From assembly GCF_040546585.1 (NCBI RefSeq), contig NZ_JBEPOC010000001.1, positions 1-64,000 on the forward strand: a stretch of 64,000 nucleotides of DNA. Reading direction: 5' to 3'. Positions 22,245 through 31,246 of this stretch are shown here, in pieces (position 1 is the stretch's first letter; each line of letters begins with the position of its first letter). A program made the position numbers and the translations under genes. The DNA comes from Marmoricola sp. OAE513. GTDB lineage: Bacteria; Actinomycetota; Actinomycetes; Propionibacteriales; Nocardioidaceae. The notes under the pieces were generated by a model. The model was not told where the DNA came from. It worked only from the letters and a program-made list of their open reading frames with translations, and ran no database searches.

Positions 22245-23453
22245 ATGAAAATCGCACTGAACGAGGAGCACGAGGCGCTCCGCGCCGAGCTGCGCGACTA
22301 CTTCGGGCAGCTGGTCACCGACAAGGTGCGGGCCGGCCTCTCCGTCGCGACGAGCGAGTTCAAGGAGACCGGCGACGTGATGGGCGAGTTCGGCGATGCC
22401 ACCGTCTACAAGGACGTCATCCGGCAGATCGGCCACGACGGCTGGCTCGGCATCGGCTGGCCCGAGGAGTACGGCGGTCAGAACCGCTCGATGATGGAGC
22501 AGCTGATCTTCACCGACGAGGCCGCCATCGCCGGCGTCCCGATCCCGTACCTCACGCTCAACACGGTCGGCCCCACGATCATGCGGTTCGGCACCGACGC
22601 CCAGAAGGAGGAGATCCTCCCCAAGATCCTCAAGGGCGAGATGCACTTCTCGATCGGCTACTCCGAGCCCGGCTCGGGCACCGACCTGGCCAGCCTGCAG
22701 ACCAAGGCGCGGCTGGAGAACGGCGAGTGGGTGATCAACGGCCAGAAGATGTGGACCTCGCTGATCCAGTACGCCGACTACATCTGGCTCGCCGCCCGTA
22801 CCGACCCGGACCTTCCGCGCCACAAGGGTCTCTCGATGCTCCTGGTCCCGGCCGACGCGGAGGGCTTCTCCTACTCCCCCGTGCACACCGTCGCCGGCGT
22901 CGGCACCAGCGCCACCTACTACCAGGACGTCCGCGTGCCCGAGGAGAACCTCGTCGGCGGACTGAACGGCGGCTGGGCGCTGATGACCAACCAGCTCAAC
23001 CACGAGCGGGTGGCGCTGACGTCGGCCGCGCCGCTGATGCACTCGGTCGGGTTGGTCCGCGAGTGGGCGCAGAACACCAAGAACCCGGACGGCACCCGCG
23101 TCATCGACGCCGAGTGGGTCCAGGTGCTGCTCGGCCGCGCCCACGCCCGGGTCGACATGCTCAAGCTCCTCAACTGGAAGCTCGCCTCGGCCACCGACGA
23201 CCTGTCGCCGGCGCACGCCTCGGCGACCAAGATCTACGGCTCCGAGCTCGCCACCGAGGTCTACCGCTCGCTGATGGAGATCGTCGGACCGGACGCGATC
23301 GTCAACGGCGACTCGCAGGGAGCCGTGCTCCGCGGTCGCCTCGAGCGTTTCTACCGCTCCGCCTTGGTGATGACCTTCGGCGGCGGCACCAACGAGATCC
23401 AGCGGGACATCATCGGCTACGTCGGGCTCGGCATGCCCGTCGAGAAGCGCTAG
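22245..23453 (+). CDS. chsE4: Steroid side-chain acyl-CoA dehydrogenase, ChsE4 (FadE26) subunit
   Basis: One half of the heterotetrameric acyl-CoA dehydrogenase that introduces the double bond during beta-oxidation of the sterol side chain. The 402-residue protein closely resembles M. tuberculosis FadE26: GWPEEYGGQ, QLIFTDEAAIAG, SIGYSEPGSGTDLA, GQKMWTSLIQYADY and LNHERVAL. Glu254 in the last motif is in the place of the catalytic base. The ATG is taken at 22245 because the family N-terminus starts there; upstream frame sequence covers the operator. It is followed 12 nt later by its partner chsE5. The pair fadE26-fadE27-fadD17 has the same order in M. tuberculosis. Confidence 0.93.
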   Translation: MKIALNEEHEALRAELRDYFGQLVTDKVRAGLSVATSEFKETGDVMGEFGDATVYKDVIRQIGHDGWLGIGWPEEYGGQNRSMMEQLIFTDEAAIAGVPIPYLTLNTVGPTIMRFGTDAQKEEILPKILKGEMHFSIGYSEPGSGTDLASLQTKARLENGEWVINGQKMWTSLIQYADYIWLAARTDPDLPRHKGLSMLLVPADAEGFSYSPVHTVAGVGTSATYYQDVRVPEENLVGGLNGGWALMTNQLNHERVALTSAAPLMHSVGLVREWAQNTKNPDGTRVIDAEWVQVLLGRAHARVDMLKLLNWKLASATDDLSPAHASATKIYGSELATEVYRSLMEIVGPDAIVNGDSQGAVLRGRLERFYRSALVMTFGGGTNEIQRDIIGYVGLGMPVEKR

Positions 23454-23465
23454 AGGAAGACGGAC

Positions 23466-24554
23466 ATGGACTTCACCTTCACCGAGACCCAGAACGACGC
23501 GTCCGAGCTGGCCGCGACCATCTTCAAGAACGAGTGCACCCCCGAGCGCCTCAAGGCTGCCGACCCGGGCCGATTCGACCAGGCGCTGTGGGCCAAGCTG
23601 GCCGACGCCGGTCTGCTCGCGCTCTCGCTGCCCGAGGAGGACGGCGGCGCCGGGCTGGGCGTGCTCGAGCTGTGCTCGGTCCTCATCGAGGCCGGCAAGC
23701 TCGTCGCTCCCGTCCCGCTCACCAGCCACCTGCCGGCCACGCTCGCCGTGGCCCGGTTCGGCTCCGAGGCGACCAAGGCCGGGCTGCTGCCGGGCGCGGT
23801 CTCCGGCGAGAAGATCCTGAGCGCGGCGATCTCCGAGGAGCGGGACCACCTGCCCGTCACCCCGACGACGACCGCGTCCGGCTCCGGCGACACGTGGTCG
23901 CTGACCGGTGTAAAGAGCGTGGTGCCGTCGGCGACCCGCGCTGCCGCGTTCGTGGTCACCGCCTCCACGCCGGACGGCACCCGCGCGTTCGTCGTGGAGC
24001 CCGGTGACGGCGTGAACATCGTCGAGCAGCGGATCAGCGACGGCACCCGCGTGGGTCGGGTCGAGCTCGACGGGGCCCCCGGCACGCTGCTGGGCGACGC
24101 GGACACGATCAGCTGGCTGCACCAGCACCTCTCGCTGGCCGCTTCGGCGTTCGAGCTCGGCGTGGTCAAGGGTGCGCTCGAGCTCACCGCGGCGTACTCC
24201 AAGACCCGCGAGCAGTTCGGTCGGCCGATCGGCACCTTCCAGGCCGTGCGCCAGCGTCTCGCCGACGGCTACATCGACCTGCTCGGTGCCGACCTGATGC
24301 TGTGGCAGGCCGCCTGGCGCCTCGACGAGGGGCTGGAGGCCGAGACCGAGGTGGCCGGGGCCAAGCTCTGGGCCGCGGACGCCGGGCACCGGATCGCGCA
24401 CACCACCGTGCACGTGCACGGCGGTGTCGGCATCGACATGGACGGCGAGGCGCACCGCTACTTCACCGTCGGCAAGCTCGGTGAGTTCCTGCTCGGTGGC
24501 AGCACCGACCAGGCCCGCAAGATCGGCGCGCTGCTCGCGTCGGAGCCTGTGTGA
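23466..24554 (+). CDS. chsE5: Steroid side-chain acyl-CoA dehydrogenase, ChsE5 (FadE27) subunit
   Basis: Partner of ChsE4 in the alpha2-beta2 enzyme. The 362-residue protein is more divergent than ChsE4, as is normal for this subunit. It keeps the segments REQFGRPIGTFQAVRQRLAD and AGHRIAHTTVHVHGGVG, which help bind FAD at the subunit interface. It has no obvious catalytic Glu in the ChsE4 position. Its stop overlaps the fadD17 GTG start by four bases. Confidence 0.92.
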   Translation: MDFTFTETQNDASELAATIFKNECTPERLKAADPGRFDQALWAKLADAGLLALSLPEEDGGAGLGVLELCSVLIEAGKLVAPVPLTSHLPATLAVARFGSEATKAGLLPGAVSGEKILSAAISEERDHLPVTPTTTASGSGDTWSLTGVKSVVPSATRAAAFVVTASTPDGTRAFVVEPGDGVNIVEQRISDGTRVGRVELDGAPGTLLGDADTISWLHQHLSLAASAFELGVVKGALELTAAYSKTREQFGRPIGTFQAVRQRLADGYIDLLGADLMLWQAAWRLDEGLEAETEVAGAKLWAADAGHRIAHTTVHVHGGVGIDMDGEAHRYFTVGKLGEFLLGGSTDQARKIGALLASEPV

Positions 24555-26080
24555 CGGTACGAGCGCTGCTGGAGGCCCGGGCGGAGGACGACTCCCCCGG
24601 GCTTCTCGCCGGTGACCGCTCGTGGTCCTGGCGCGAGTACGTCGCCGGGTCCCGGGGCCGGGCAGCCGCGTTGCACTCGCTGCTGGACGCGTCGCGGCCG
24701 CCGCACGTCGGGGTGCTGCTCGACAACACCCCGGAGATGGCGTTCCAGCTCGCGGCCGCGGGCTGGGGCGGGCACGTGCTCGGCGGGCTGAACACGACCC
24801 GGCGCGGCGATGGGCTGCTCGCGGACATCCGCAAGGCCGACGTCCAGGTGCTCGTCACCGACGAGACGCACGCGCCGCTCCTCGTCGGCCTCGACCTGGA
24901 CGGCGTCACCGTGCTGGACGCGTCGCACGCCTGGCCGGCCGACGCCCCGCCGCCCCCGGCCGACCCCCGGCCGGACTCGCTGTTCATGCTGATCTTCACC
25001 TCGGGCACCTCGGGGGACCCCAAGGCCGTCCGAATCACCCACGAGAAGATCTCCTTCCCCGCGGGCTACCTCACCGAGCGGCTGGGCCTGTCCGGCGACG
25101 ACGTGCACTACATCTCGATGCCGCTGTTCCACTCCAACGCCGTCGTGGCCGGCTGGGCGCCGGCACTGTTCAACGGCGCCACCATCGCGCTCGCCGAGAA
25201 GTTCTCGGCGTCCGGGTTCCTCCCCGACGTCCGCCGGTACGGCGCGACGTACGCCAACTACGTCGGCAAGCCGCTCGCCTACATCATGGCGACACCGGCG
25301 GCGGACGACGACGCGGACAACCCGCTGCGCCTGGTCTTCGGCAACGAGGGCAACGAGCGGGACATCGCGGCGTTCGGCGAACGTTTCGGCTGTCGGGTGG
25401 TGGACGGCTTCGGGTCCACCGAGAACGCCGTCGTCATCTCCCGGGTCGAGGGGACGCCTCCCGGCGCGCTCGGTCAGCCCGGCCCCGGTGTGGCCGTCTA
25501 CGACCCGGAGACCCGCACCGAGTGCCCGCGCGCGGTGTTCGACGAGACCGGCGCGGTGGTGAACCTCGAGGAGTGCACCGGCGAGCTGGTGAACACGACC
25601 GGGACCGGGCAGTTCGCCGGCTACTACAACGACGAGGCCGCCACCGCCGAGCGGATGCGCGGCGGGATGTACTGGTCCGGCGACCTCGGCTACCGCGACG
25701 CCGACGGCTGGATCTACTTCGCCGGCCGCACCGCCGACTGGCTGCGCGTGGACGGCGAGAACCTGGCGGCGGCCCCGATCGAGCGGATCCTGCTGCGGCA
25801 CCCGGACATCTCGGAGGCGGCCGTGTACGCCGTCCCCGACCCGGCCTCCGGCGACCAGCTGGTGGTCGCCCTGGTGGTCACCGCCCCGATCACACCGGAC
25901 GCGTTCGGCGCTTTCCTCGCCGAGCAGCCCGACCTGGCGAGCAAGGGGTGGCCGCGCTTCGTGCGGATCGTGGACGCGCTCCCCCGGACCGCCACCAACA
26001 AGGTGCTCAAGCGCGAGCTCGCGAACGACACGGACAAACCGACCTGGACCCGCGAGGAGCGTGGTCGGGCCTACGCTTGA
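24551..26080 (+). CDS. fadD17: Acyl-CoA synthetase, FadD17-like
   Basis: AMP-forming ligase that activates steroid carboxylates to CoA thioesters; the M. tuberculosis counterpart prefers C24 and C22 side-chain acids. The 509 residues show the P-loop IFTSGTSGDPKAV, the segments RRYGATYANYVGKPLAYI and DGFGSTEN, the hinge YFAGRTADWLRVDGEN and a C-terminal lysine region TATNKVLKREL. The GTG start overlaps the chsE5 stop (GTGA). The three genes form one operon in the order seen in mycobacteria. Confidence 0.9.
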   Translation: MTVRALLEARAEDDSPGLLAGDRSWSWREYVAGSRGRAAALHSLLDASRPPHVGVLLDNTPEMAFQLAAAGWGGHVLGGLNTTRRGDGLLADIRKADVQVLVTDETHAPLLVGLDLDGVTVLDASHAWPADAPPPPADPRPDSLFMLIFTSGTSGDPKAVRITHEKISFPAGYLTERLGLSGDDVHYISMPLFHSNAVVAGWAPALFNGATIALAEKFSASGFLPDVRRYGATYANYVGKPLAYIMATPAADDDADNPLRLVFGNEGNERDIAAFGERFGCRVVDGFGSTENAVVISRVEGTPPGALGQPGPGVAVYDPETRTECPRAVFDETGAVVNLEECTGELVNTTGTGQFAGYYNDEAATAERMRGGMYWSGDLGYRDADGWIYFAGRTADWLRVDGENLAAAPIERILLRHPDISEAAVYAVPDPASGDQLVVALVVTAPITPDAFGAFLAEQPDLASKGWPRFVRIVDALPRTATNKVLKRELANDTDKPTWTREERGRAYA

Positions 26081-26103
26081 GCCCTCGGGTCGAGGAGGCC
26101 GAC

Positions 26104-26847
26104 ATGTCCGACGTCCAGGTTCCTGCAGGGTGGTACGCCGATCCGGTGAGCTCGAACGTGCCGATGGAACGGCACTGGGACGGGCACACCTGGACCCGGC
26201 ACGTCCGACCGGCCGAAGGCGTCCCCCGCGGACCCGTCGACGGGCCGTACCCCGGCGCCCCGTTCGCCACCTCGACCGCCCTCACGACTCCGTACGGCGA
26301 GACGGTCGCCGGCTGGCCGGTGCGGGCGGTGGCGGCGTTCATCGACGGGCTCGCGCTGCTCCCGCTCCTCGTGGTGGTGGGGCTGCCCTCGGTCCTGGCC
26401 GACGGGGACAACGTCAAGACCTGGTGGAACAGCCTCAGCGACCGCAACGAGAACCCCCCGGTGTTCGATCCCAGCACCGGACGCGGCGTGGTCTTCTACG
26501 GCTCGCTGATCCTGGTGACCGCTGCGTTCCACGCGCTGTTCCTGCACCGCAGGCAAGCCACGCCGGGCAAGCTCGCCTTCAACCTGCGGGTACGGCGCCG
26601 CCAGACGCCAGGCCCGCTCCCCTGGTCGACGATCGCCGCACGCGTCGGCGTGCTGACGGCGTTCACCGCCGGGTACTACCTGGTGCCGCCGGTCGCTCTC
26701 GCCGTCGGCGCGCTCGCCCTGCTCGACGTGCTCTGGCCGCTGTGGGACAAGAACAACCAGGCCCTGCACGACAAGGTCGCGGGTACGAGCGTGGTGCTCG
26801 TGCCCCCGGCCCGGCCGGACCAGGTCTCTGACACACTTCCGGCATGA
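26104..26847 (+). CDS. DUF2510-RDD membrane protein 1
   Basis: A 247-residue protein. The N-terminal DUF2510 motif (PAGWYADPV...RHWDGHTWTRHV) is a short Trp-rich cytosolic module common in actinobacteria. It is followed by an RDD domain with about four hydrophobic segments (~75-95, 130-150, 175-200, 205-220) and a closing ALHDKVAGT motif. The role is unknown; some RDD proteins act as Na+(Li+)/H+ antiporters. It overlaps its tandem paralogue by four bases. Confidence 0.83.
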   Translation: MSDVQVPAGWYADPVSSNVPMERHWDGHTWTRHVRPAEGVPRGPVDGPYPGAPFATSTALTTPYGETVAGWPVRAVAAFIDGLALLPLLVVVGLPSVLADGDNVKTWWNSLSDRNENPPVFDPSTGRGVVFYGSLILVTAAFHALFLHRRQATPGKLAFNLRVRRRQTPGPLPWSTIAARVGVLTAFTAGYYLVPPVALAVGALALLDVLWPLWDKNNQALHDKVAGTSVVLVPPARPDQVSDTLPA

Positions 26848-27572
26848 CCCAGATCCCTGCCGGCTGGTACCCCGACCCTGCTGCTCCCGACCCCGCGAAA
26901 GCCGGGTCCCGCTACTGGGACGGCAACGCCTGGACCGAGCAGGTGCAGGCGCCCTCGGCTCCGGCCGCCTACCCGCCGGCGTACCCGCAGTACACCGCGC
27001 CGTCGTCGTTCTACGACCAGGGCGTGCCGTCGACGCCCGACGGTCAGCCGCTCGCGGGCTGGTGGATGCGGGTGCTCGCGACGATCCTGGACGCCTTCTT
27101 CCAGGTACCCCTGCTCGTCCTGGCGGCGCTGCCGGCCGTGACGGCGAACTGGGACAGTCTGGAGAAGTGGGTCGACGACAACACCTCCGGCGGGACGTTC
27201 AGCTACGAGAGCGGCGACAAGCTGCCCGCCGTCCTGGACATCACCACCGGCCCGGGGCTAGCGCTGTACGCCTCGGTCATCGCTGCCAGCGCGCTGTACT
27301 CGCTGGTCTTCCTGTTCTGGAAGCACGCGACGCCCGGGAAGCTGGCCGTCGGCCTCCGGATCCGCCGGCGCGAGACCGATGACCTGCCGGCTGCGACCAT
27401 CCTGGTCCGGTTCGCCTTCGTGTTCCTGCTCGGCCTGCTCACGAACCTGCCGCTCGTCGGCACCCTGTTCGTCCTGCTGGTCCTGCTCGACTACCTCTGG
27501 CCCCTGTGGGACAAGAACAAGCAGGCGCTGCACGACAAGATCGTCGGCACGAACGTCGTCAAGAAACGCTGA
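26844..27572 (+). CDS. DUF2510-RDD membrane protein 2 (tandem paralogue)
   Basis: A 242-residue protein built like the one before it: DUF2510 (PAGWYPDPA...YWDGNAWTEQV), a Pro/Tyr-rich linker (AYPPAYPQY), then RDD with several hydrophobic segments and WPLWDKNKQALHDKIVGT at the end. The two share this C-terminal motif and come from a local duplication. ATGA overlap with paralogue 1 implies coupled translation and perhaps a heteromer. The 3' end overlaps the convergent LVIVD gene by 14 nt. Confidence 0.83.
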   Translation: MTQIPAGWYPDPAAPDPAKAGSRYWDGNAWTEQVQAPSAPAAYPPAYPQYTAPSSFYDQGVPSTPDGQPLAGWWMRVLATILDAFFQVPLLVLAALPAVTANWDSLEKWVDDNTSGGTFSYESGDKLPAVLDITTGPGLALYASVIAASALYSLVFLFWKHATPGKLAVGLRIRRRETDDLPAATILVRFAFVFLLGLLTNLPLVGTLFVLLVLLDYLWPLWDKNKQALHDKIVGTNVVKKR

Positions 27573-29007
27573 GTCCGTTCGTCAGCCTCACCACGTAGAA
27601 ACCCGTCCCGGTGTCGGTGTACCAGACCTCGTTGCGCTCGGCGTCCCACGCGGGCTGCGAGTACGCCGCACCGCCGTCGGAGTCCGGCTTGTTGAAGTAG
27701 CCGACCTCCTTCGGGTTCTGGACGTCGCTGATGTCGAAGAGGCGCAGACCGGACAGGATCATCGAGCAGCCCGCGATCTTCGGGTTGTCCCGCGTCGGGA
27801 CGCTGCAGTAGTGGCCGGCGTACCCGCCGAGCGGGCTGGAGTTGCCCGGGTCCTTGGTCTGCTCGCCGGCGTGCTCGGCCGGCTGGTGGACCTCGAGCCT
27901 GATGTCGGAGACCTGGTACGGGTGCCGCGGGTCGTCGACGTTGATGATCCGGGCAGCTCCGACGGGCGAGTGCTTGATGTCCGACAGGCCGCTGAACGAG
28001 AACAGGTCGACGAACTCGTCGACCTCGAGCAGGTACTGGTGGCCGTTCTGGGTGAACGGCTGCGCCACCTGCGGGATCGAGGAACCGCGCCAGGTCATCG
28101 TGGCGAGGACCGGCGCCTTCGGGTTCTTGACCCGGTCCTGGATCTGGCTGACGTCGATGATCCGCAACCCGCCGCCGGAGAGGAAGTTGGGTCCGGGCTG
28201 GCCGATGTGGGCGGCGTACAGGGTGCGGCCGTCGTCGGAGAGCCGGAGCCCGTGGTACTGCACGTTGAGCTCGGTGAAGATCGTCCTCGGCACCCTCGGG
28301 TTGCTGACGTCGATCGCGGCGAGGGTGAAGATGGTGCTGCCCGCGTAGACGGTGTTGCCGTCCGGGGAGAACCCGCTCTCGTGGCCGAGCACGGCCGACG
28401 GCGTGCTGGAGAGCAGCTTGGGCTTGCGGCAGTCGGTCCTGACGTCGTACAGGTCCATGATGCCGGGCGCGGTCAGCACGTTGCCGAAGGTCGCCATCAG
28501 GATGCCGCGCTTCTCGTTGACCAGCAGCGACTCGTGCGGGCTCAGCATCGCCGGGCTGACCAGCGTCGCCGTGCGCCGCGGGTGAGCCGGGTCGTTCATG
28601 TCGAGCACGACGACACCGATGCCGGCGTTCTTCAGCAGGTTGGTCAGCGTCGAGGTGGGCGGCACCAGCGCCGTGGAGTCGTAGAACGCGCAGGTGTTGC
28701 CGGCGGCATCGGTGTAGCGCAGCGCCTTGAAGCCGCCGCTGGAACCCTCGTGCGCGACCTCGGCGGTGTTGCACAGGTACCCCTGCTCGACCCGGCCCGA
28801 GGTGTAATCAGCCTTGGGCACCCGGCCCTGGATGTCGGTCTCGGGCAGCGAGCCCGGCCCGCACACGGCCCGCGGGACCGGCTGACGCTCGGGCTCGTCG
28901 GCGGCACTGGCCCCGTCCAGCAGGAACGGGACCACCGCGGCCAGGCACAGGCAGACGACAGCGAGAAGACGGCGCACGGACGCGGTGGTGCGGTGAGGGA
29001 CGACCAT
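27559..29007 (-). CDS. Secreted LVIVD-repeat beta-propeller protein 1
   Basis: A 482-residue exported protein. A basic N-terminus and hydrophobic stretch end in GASAA, a type I signal site near residue 35. The rest resembles LVIVD-repeat propellers, with blades such as VVVLDMNDPAHP, LAAIDVSNPRVP, RIINVDDPRHP and LRLFDISDVQNP. It has an N-terminal Cys-containing segment (CGPGSLPETDIQGRVPKADY). The function is unknown; LVIVD proteins are extracellular or surface scaffolds. It is 34 nt downstream of a paralogue. Confidence 0.82.
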   Translation of the reverse strand: MVVPHRTTASVRRLLAVVCLCLAAVVPFLLDGASAADEPERQPVPRAVCGPGSLPETDIQGRVPKADYTSGRVEQGYLCNTAEVAHEGSSGGFKALRYTDAAGNTCAFYDSTALVPPTSTLTNLLKNAGIGVVVLDMNDPAHPRRTATLVSPAMLSPHESLLVNEKRGILMATFGNVLTAPGIMDLYDVRTDCRKPKLLSSTPSAVLGHESGFSPDGNTVYAGSTIFTLAAIDVSNPRVPRTIFTELNVQYHGLRLSDDGRTLYAAHIGQPGPNFLSGGGLRIIDVSQIQDRVKNPKAPVLATMTWRGSSIPQVAQPFTQNGHQYLLEVDEFVDLFSFSGLSDIKHSPVGAARIINVDDPRHPYQVSDIRLEVHQPAEHAGEQTKDPGNSSPLGGYAGHYCSVPTRDNPKIAGCSMILSGLRLFDISDVQNPKEVGYFNKPDSDGGAAYSQPAWDAERNEVWYTDTGTGFYVVRLTNGLSVS

Positions 29008-29041
29008 GCCTGGTTAACGAGCGAGCAGTTAACGGGGTACG

Positions 29042-30535
29042 TCAGTGCAACAGCTTCTCCACGCCGTTGGTGAGTCTCACGACGTAGAACCCGGAGTTGC
29101 TGTCGGTGTACCAGACCTCGTTGCGCTGGACGTCCCACGCGGGCTGCGACATCGCGTACGCACCGATCGCCGGGATCAGGGTGATCTTGGTGTTCTTCGG
29201 CACCGGCTTGTTGAAGTAGCCGACCTCCCGCGGGCGGGTCACGTCGGAGATGTCGAAGAGCCGGAGCCCCGACAGGATCATCGAGCAGCCCGCGATCTTC
29301 GGGTCCTTCCGCGTCGGCATGCTGCAGTAGTGGCCGGCGTAGCCCTGCGCGACGAAGCTCGCTCCCGGGTCGTGGCTCTGCTCCCCGTCGCGCTGGCTGG
29401 GTTCGTGCACCTTGAGCCGGATGTCGCTGACCACCCGCGGGTGGCGCGGGTCGTCGACGTCGATGATCCGGGCAGCGCCGACCGGAGCGCGCTTGAGGTC
29501 CACCAGCCCCTTGAACGAGACCAGGTCGACGAACTCGTCGATCTCCAGCACGTACTTGCGCCCCTTGCTGGTGAACGGCTCGGCGACCTGCGGGATCGAG
29601 ACGTCCCGCCAGGTCAGCTTGGAGAGGATCTTGGCCTTCGGGTTCTTGACCCGGTCCTGGATCTGGCTGACGTCGACGATCGTCAGTCCGCTGCCGGTGA
29701 TGCCGCCGGGCCCGGGCTGCCCGAGCGAGGCGGCGTACAGGGTGCGACCGTCGTCGGAGACCCGCATCCCGTGGTACATCACGCCGAACTCGGAGTAGAT
29801 CGGGCGCGGCGCGCGCGGGTTGGTGAGGTCGACCGCGACGAAGCTGAGGAAGGCGCTCGAGACGTAGAACGTCATCCCGTCCGGGGAGAACCCGCTCTCG
29901 TGGCCGAGCAGCCCGGCCGGCGTGGAGGACAACAGCTTCGGCTTGCGGCAGTCGGTCTTCACGTCGTACACGTCGAGGATGCCGGGGGCGGTGGCGAAGG
30001 TGCCGAGCACGCCGACGAGCAGTCCGCGCTTCTCGTTGACCAGCAGCGACTCGTGCGGGCTCAGCATGCCGACCGTGGTGAGGTTCGCCGTCTTCTTCGG
30101 GTGCGCCGGGTCGGTCATGTCGAGGACGACCGTGCCGAGCCCGTCACCCGACAGGGTGTTGGACACGATGTCGCGCGGGACCGTCAGCGTGGAGTCGTAG
30201 AACGCGCAGGTGTGCCCCTGGGAGTCCGTGTAGCGCAGCGTCTTGAAGCCGCCCGAGGAGCCCTGGTGGCTGGTCTGGGTGGTGTTGCAGAGGTATCCCT
30301 CCTTCACCCGCCCCGAGGTGTAGTCCGACTTCGGGACCCGTCCCTGCGTCGAGGTCTCCGGGAGCGCACCGGGACCGCAGTCGGCCTTCGGTACGGCGAG
30401 CGGGCCGACGACGCTGCTGGCGTCGTCCTGGGAGGTGACCAGCGTGACGCCTGCGAACAGCACCGCGGTGAACAGCACGGCGCCCAGACGGCGCAGGGCT
30501 CCCGGACGGGCGACGGCAGAGTTCGGAACGACCAT
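29042..30535 (-). CDS. Secreted LVIVD-repeat beta-propeller protein 2 (tandem paralogue)
   Basis: A 497-residue paralogue of the preceding entry with the same layout. The signal peptide is followed by CGPGALPETSTQGRVPKSDY, then the blades VVLDMTDPAHP, VAVDLTNPRAP, RIIDVDDPRHP and LRLFDISDVTRP. Both share the APGI(L/M)D(V/L)YDV and SQPAWDVQRNEVWYTD segments. Near the C-terminus this copy has a short extra segment (VPKNTKITLIPAIGAYA). It is probably cotranscribed with copy 1. Confidence 0.82.
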   Translation of the reverse strand: MVVPNSAVARPGALRRLGAVLFTAVLFAGVTLVTSQDDASSVVGPLAVPKADCGPGALPETSTQGRVPKSDYTSGRVKEGYLCNTTQTSHQGSSGGFKTLRYTDSQGHTCAFYDSTLTVPRDIVSNTLSGDGLGTVVLDMTDPAHPKKTANLTTVGMLSPHESLLVNEKRGLLVGVLGTFATAPGILDVYDVKTDCRKPKLLSSTPAGLLGHESGFSPDGMTFYVSSAFLSFVAVDLTNPRAPRPIYSEFGVMYHGMRVSDDGRTLYAASLGQPGPGGITGSGLTIVDVSQIQDRVKNPKAKILSKLTWRDVSIPQVAEPFTSKGRKYVLEIDEFVDLVSFKGLVDLKRAPVGAARIIDVDDPRHPRVVSDIRLKVHEPSQRDGEQSHDPGASFVAQGYAGHYCSMPTRKDPKIAGCSMILSGLRLFDISDVTRPREVGYFNKPVPKNTKITLIPAIGAYAMSQPAWDVQRNEVWYTDSNSGFYVVRLTNGVEKLLH

Positions 30536-30576
30536 GCCGTGACCCTAGGGCAGCAGGTGCCGCGCGGCCAGGATGT

Positions 30577-31191
30577 CTACTCCGTGGCGAGACGGACGCC
30601 GAAGGCGACCAGGATGCCCGCAGTGGCGACGTCCATCCGACGCCGGATGGTCGGCGTGCTCATCCAGGTGCGGACCTTTTCCGCCACCCCCAGCAGCGCC
30701 AGCCAGTAGAGCGCGGTGAGCAGCACGAAGATGCCGCCGAAGGCAGCAGTGGTGAGCGTGACCGGGGCACCGTCGGGGACGAAGCCCGGCAGGAACGTCA
30801 CGAAGAAGACGCCGACCTTCGGGTTGAACAGGTTGGTCAGGATGCCGGCGCGGAAGCCGGTCCCGAGCAGCGCCTTGCCGCTGCCGTCGGCCACCTCGGC
30901 CTCGATGGCGCCGCGAGTGCGCCAGGCCTGGACGCCGAGGTAGACCAGGTAGCAGGCACCGACCACGCGGAGGGCGTCGTACCCGATCTCGCTGGCCTTG
31001 AGCAGGGCCGCGAGGCCGAGCACCGCCGCACTGACCCAGACGGTGAGACCGACCAGGTTGCCGAGCGCCGTCAGGATCCCCTGGCGCCGTCCGCCGCGCA
31101 GGATGCTCCGGACCACGACGAGCGTGTCCGGGCCGGGAAGCAGCACGATCAGTGCGGCGGCGCCGGCGAAGGCCAGGTAGGAGACGAGCAC
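30577..31191 (-). CDS. LysE/RhtB family exporter
   Basis: A 204-residue inner-membrane protein with about six hydrophobic helices. The N-terminal LLPGPDTLVVVRSILRGGRR and NPKVGVFFVTFLPGF segments are signatures of the LysE/RhtB amino-acid or metabolite efflux family. The transported compound cannot be told. It is monocistronic between LVIVD copy 2 and the fadD19 operon, with no KstR site ahead of it. Confidence 0.88.
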   Translation of the reverse strand: MLVSYLAFAGAAALIVLLPGPDTLVVVRSILRGGRRQGILTALGNLVGLTVWVSAAVLGLAALLKASEIGYDALRVVGACYLVYLGVQAWRTRGAIEAEVADGSGKALLGTGFRAGILTNLFNPKVGVFFVTFLPGFVPDGAPVTLTTAAFGGIFVLLTALYWLALLGVAEKVRTWMSTPTIRRRMDVATAGILVAFGVRLATE

Positions 31192-31246
31192 CCGCCCAGT
31201 CTAGGACCGGACGGGTGCTCGTACGACGTGCTTTACGGGTGCTGCG

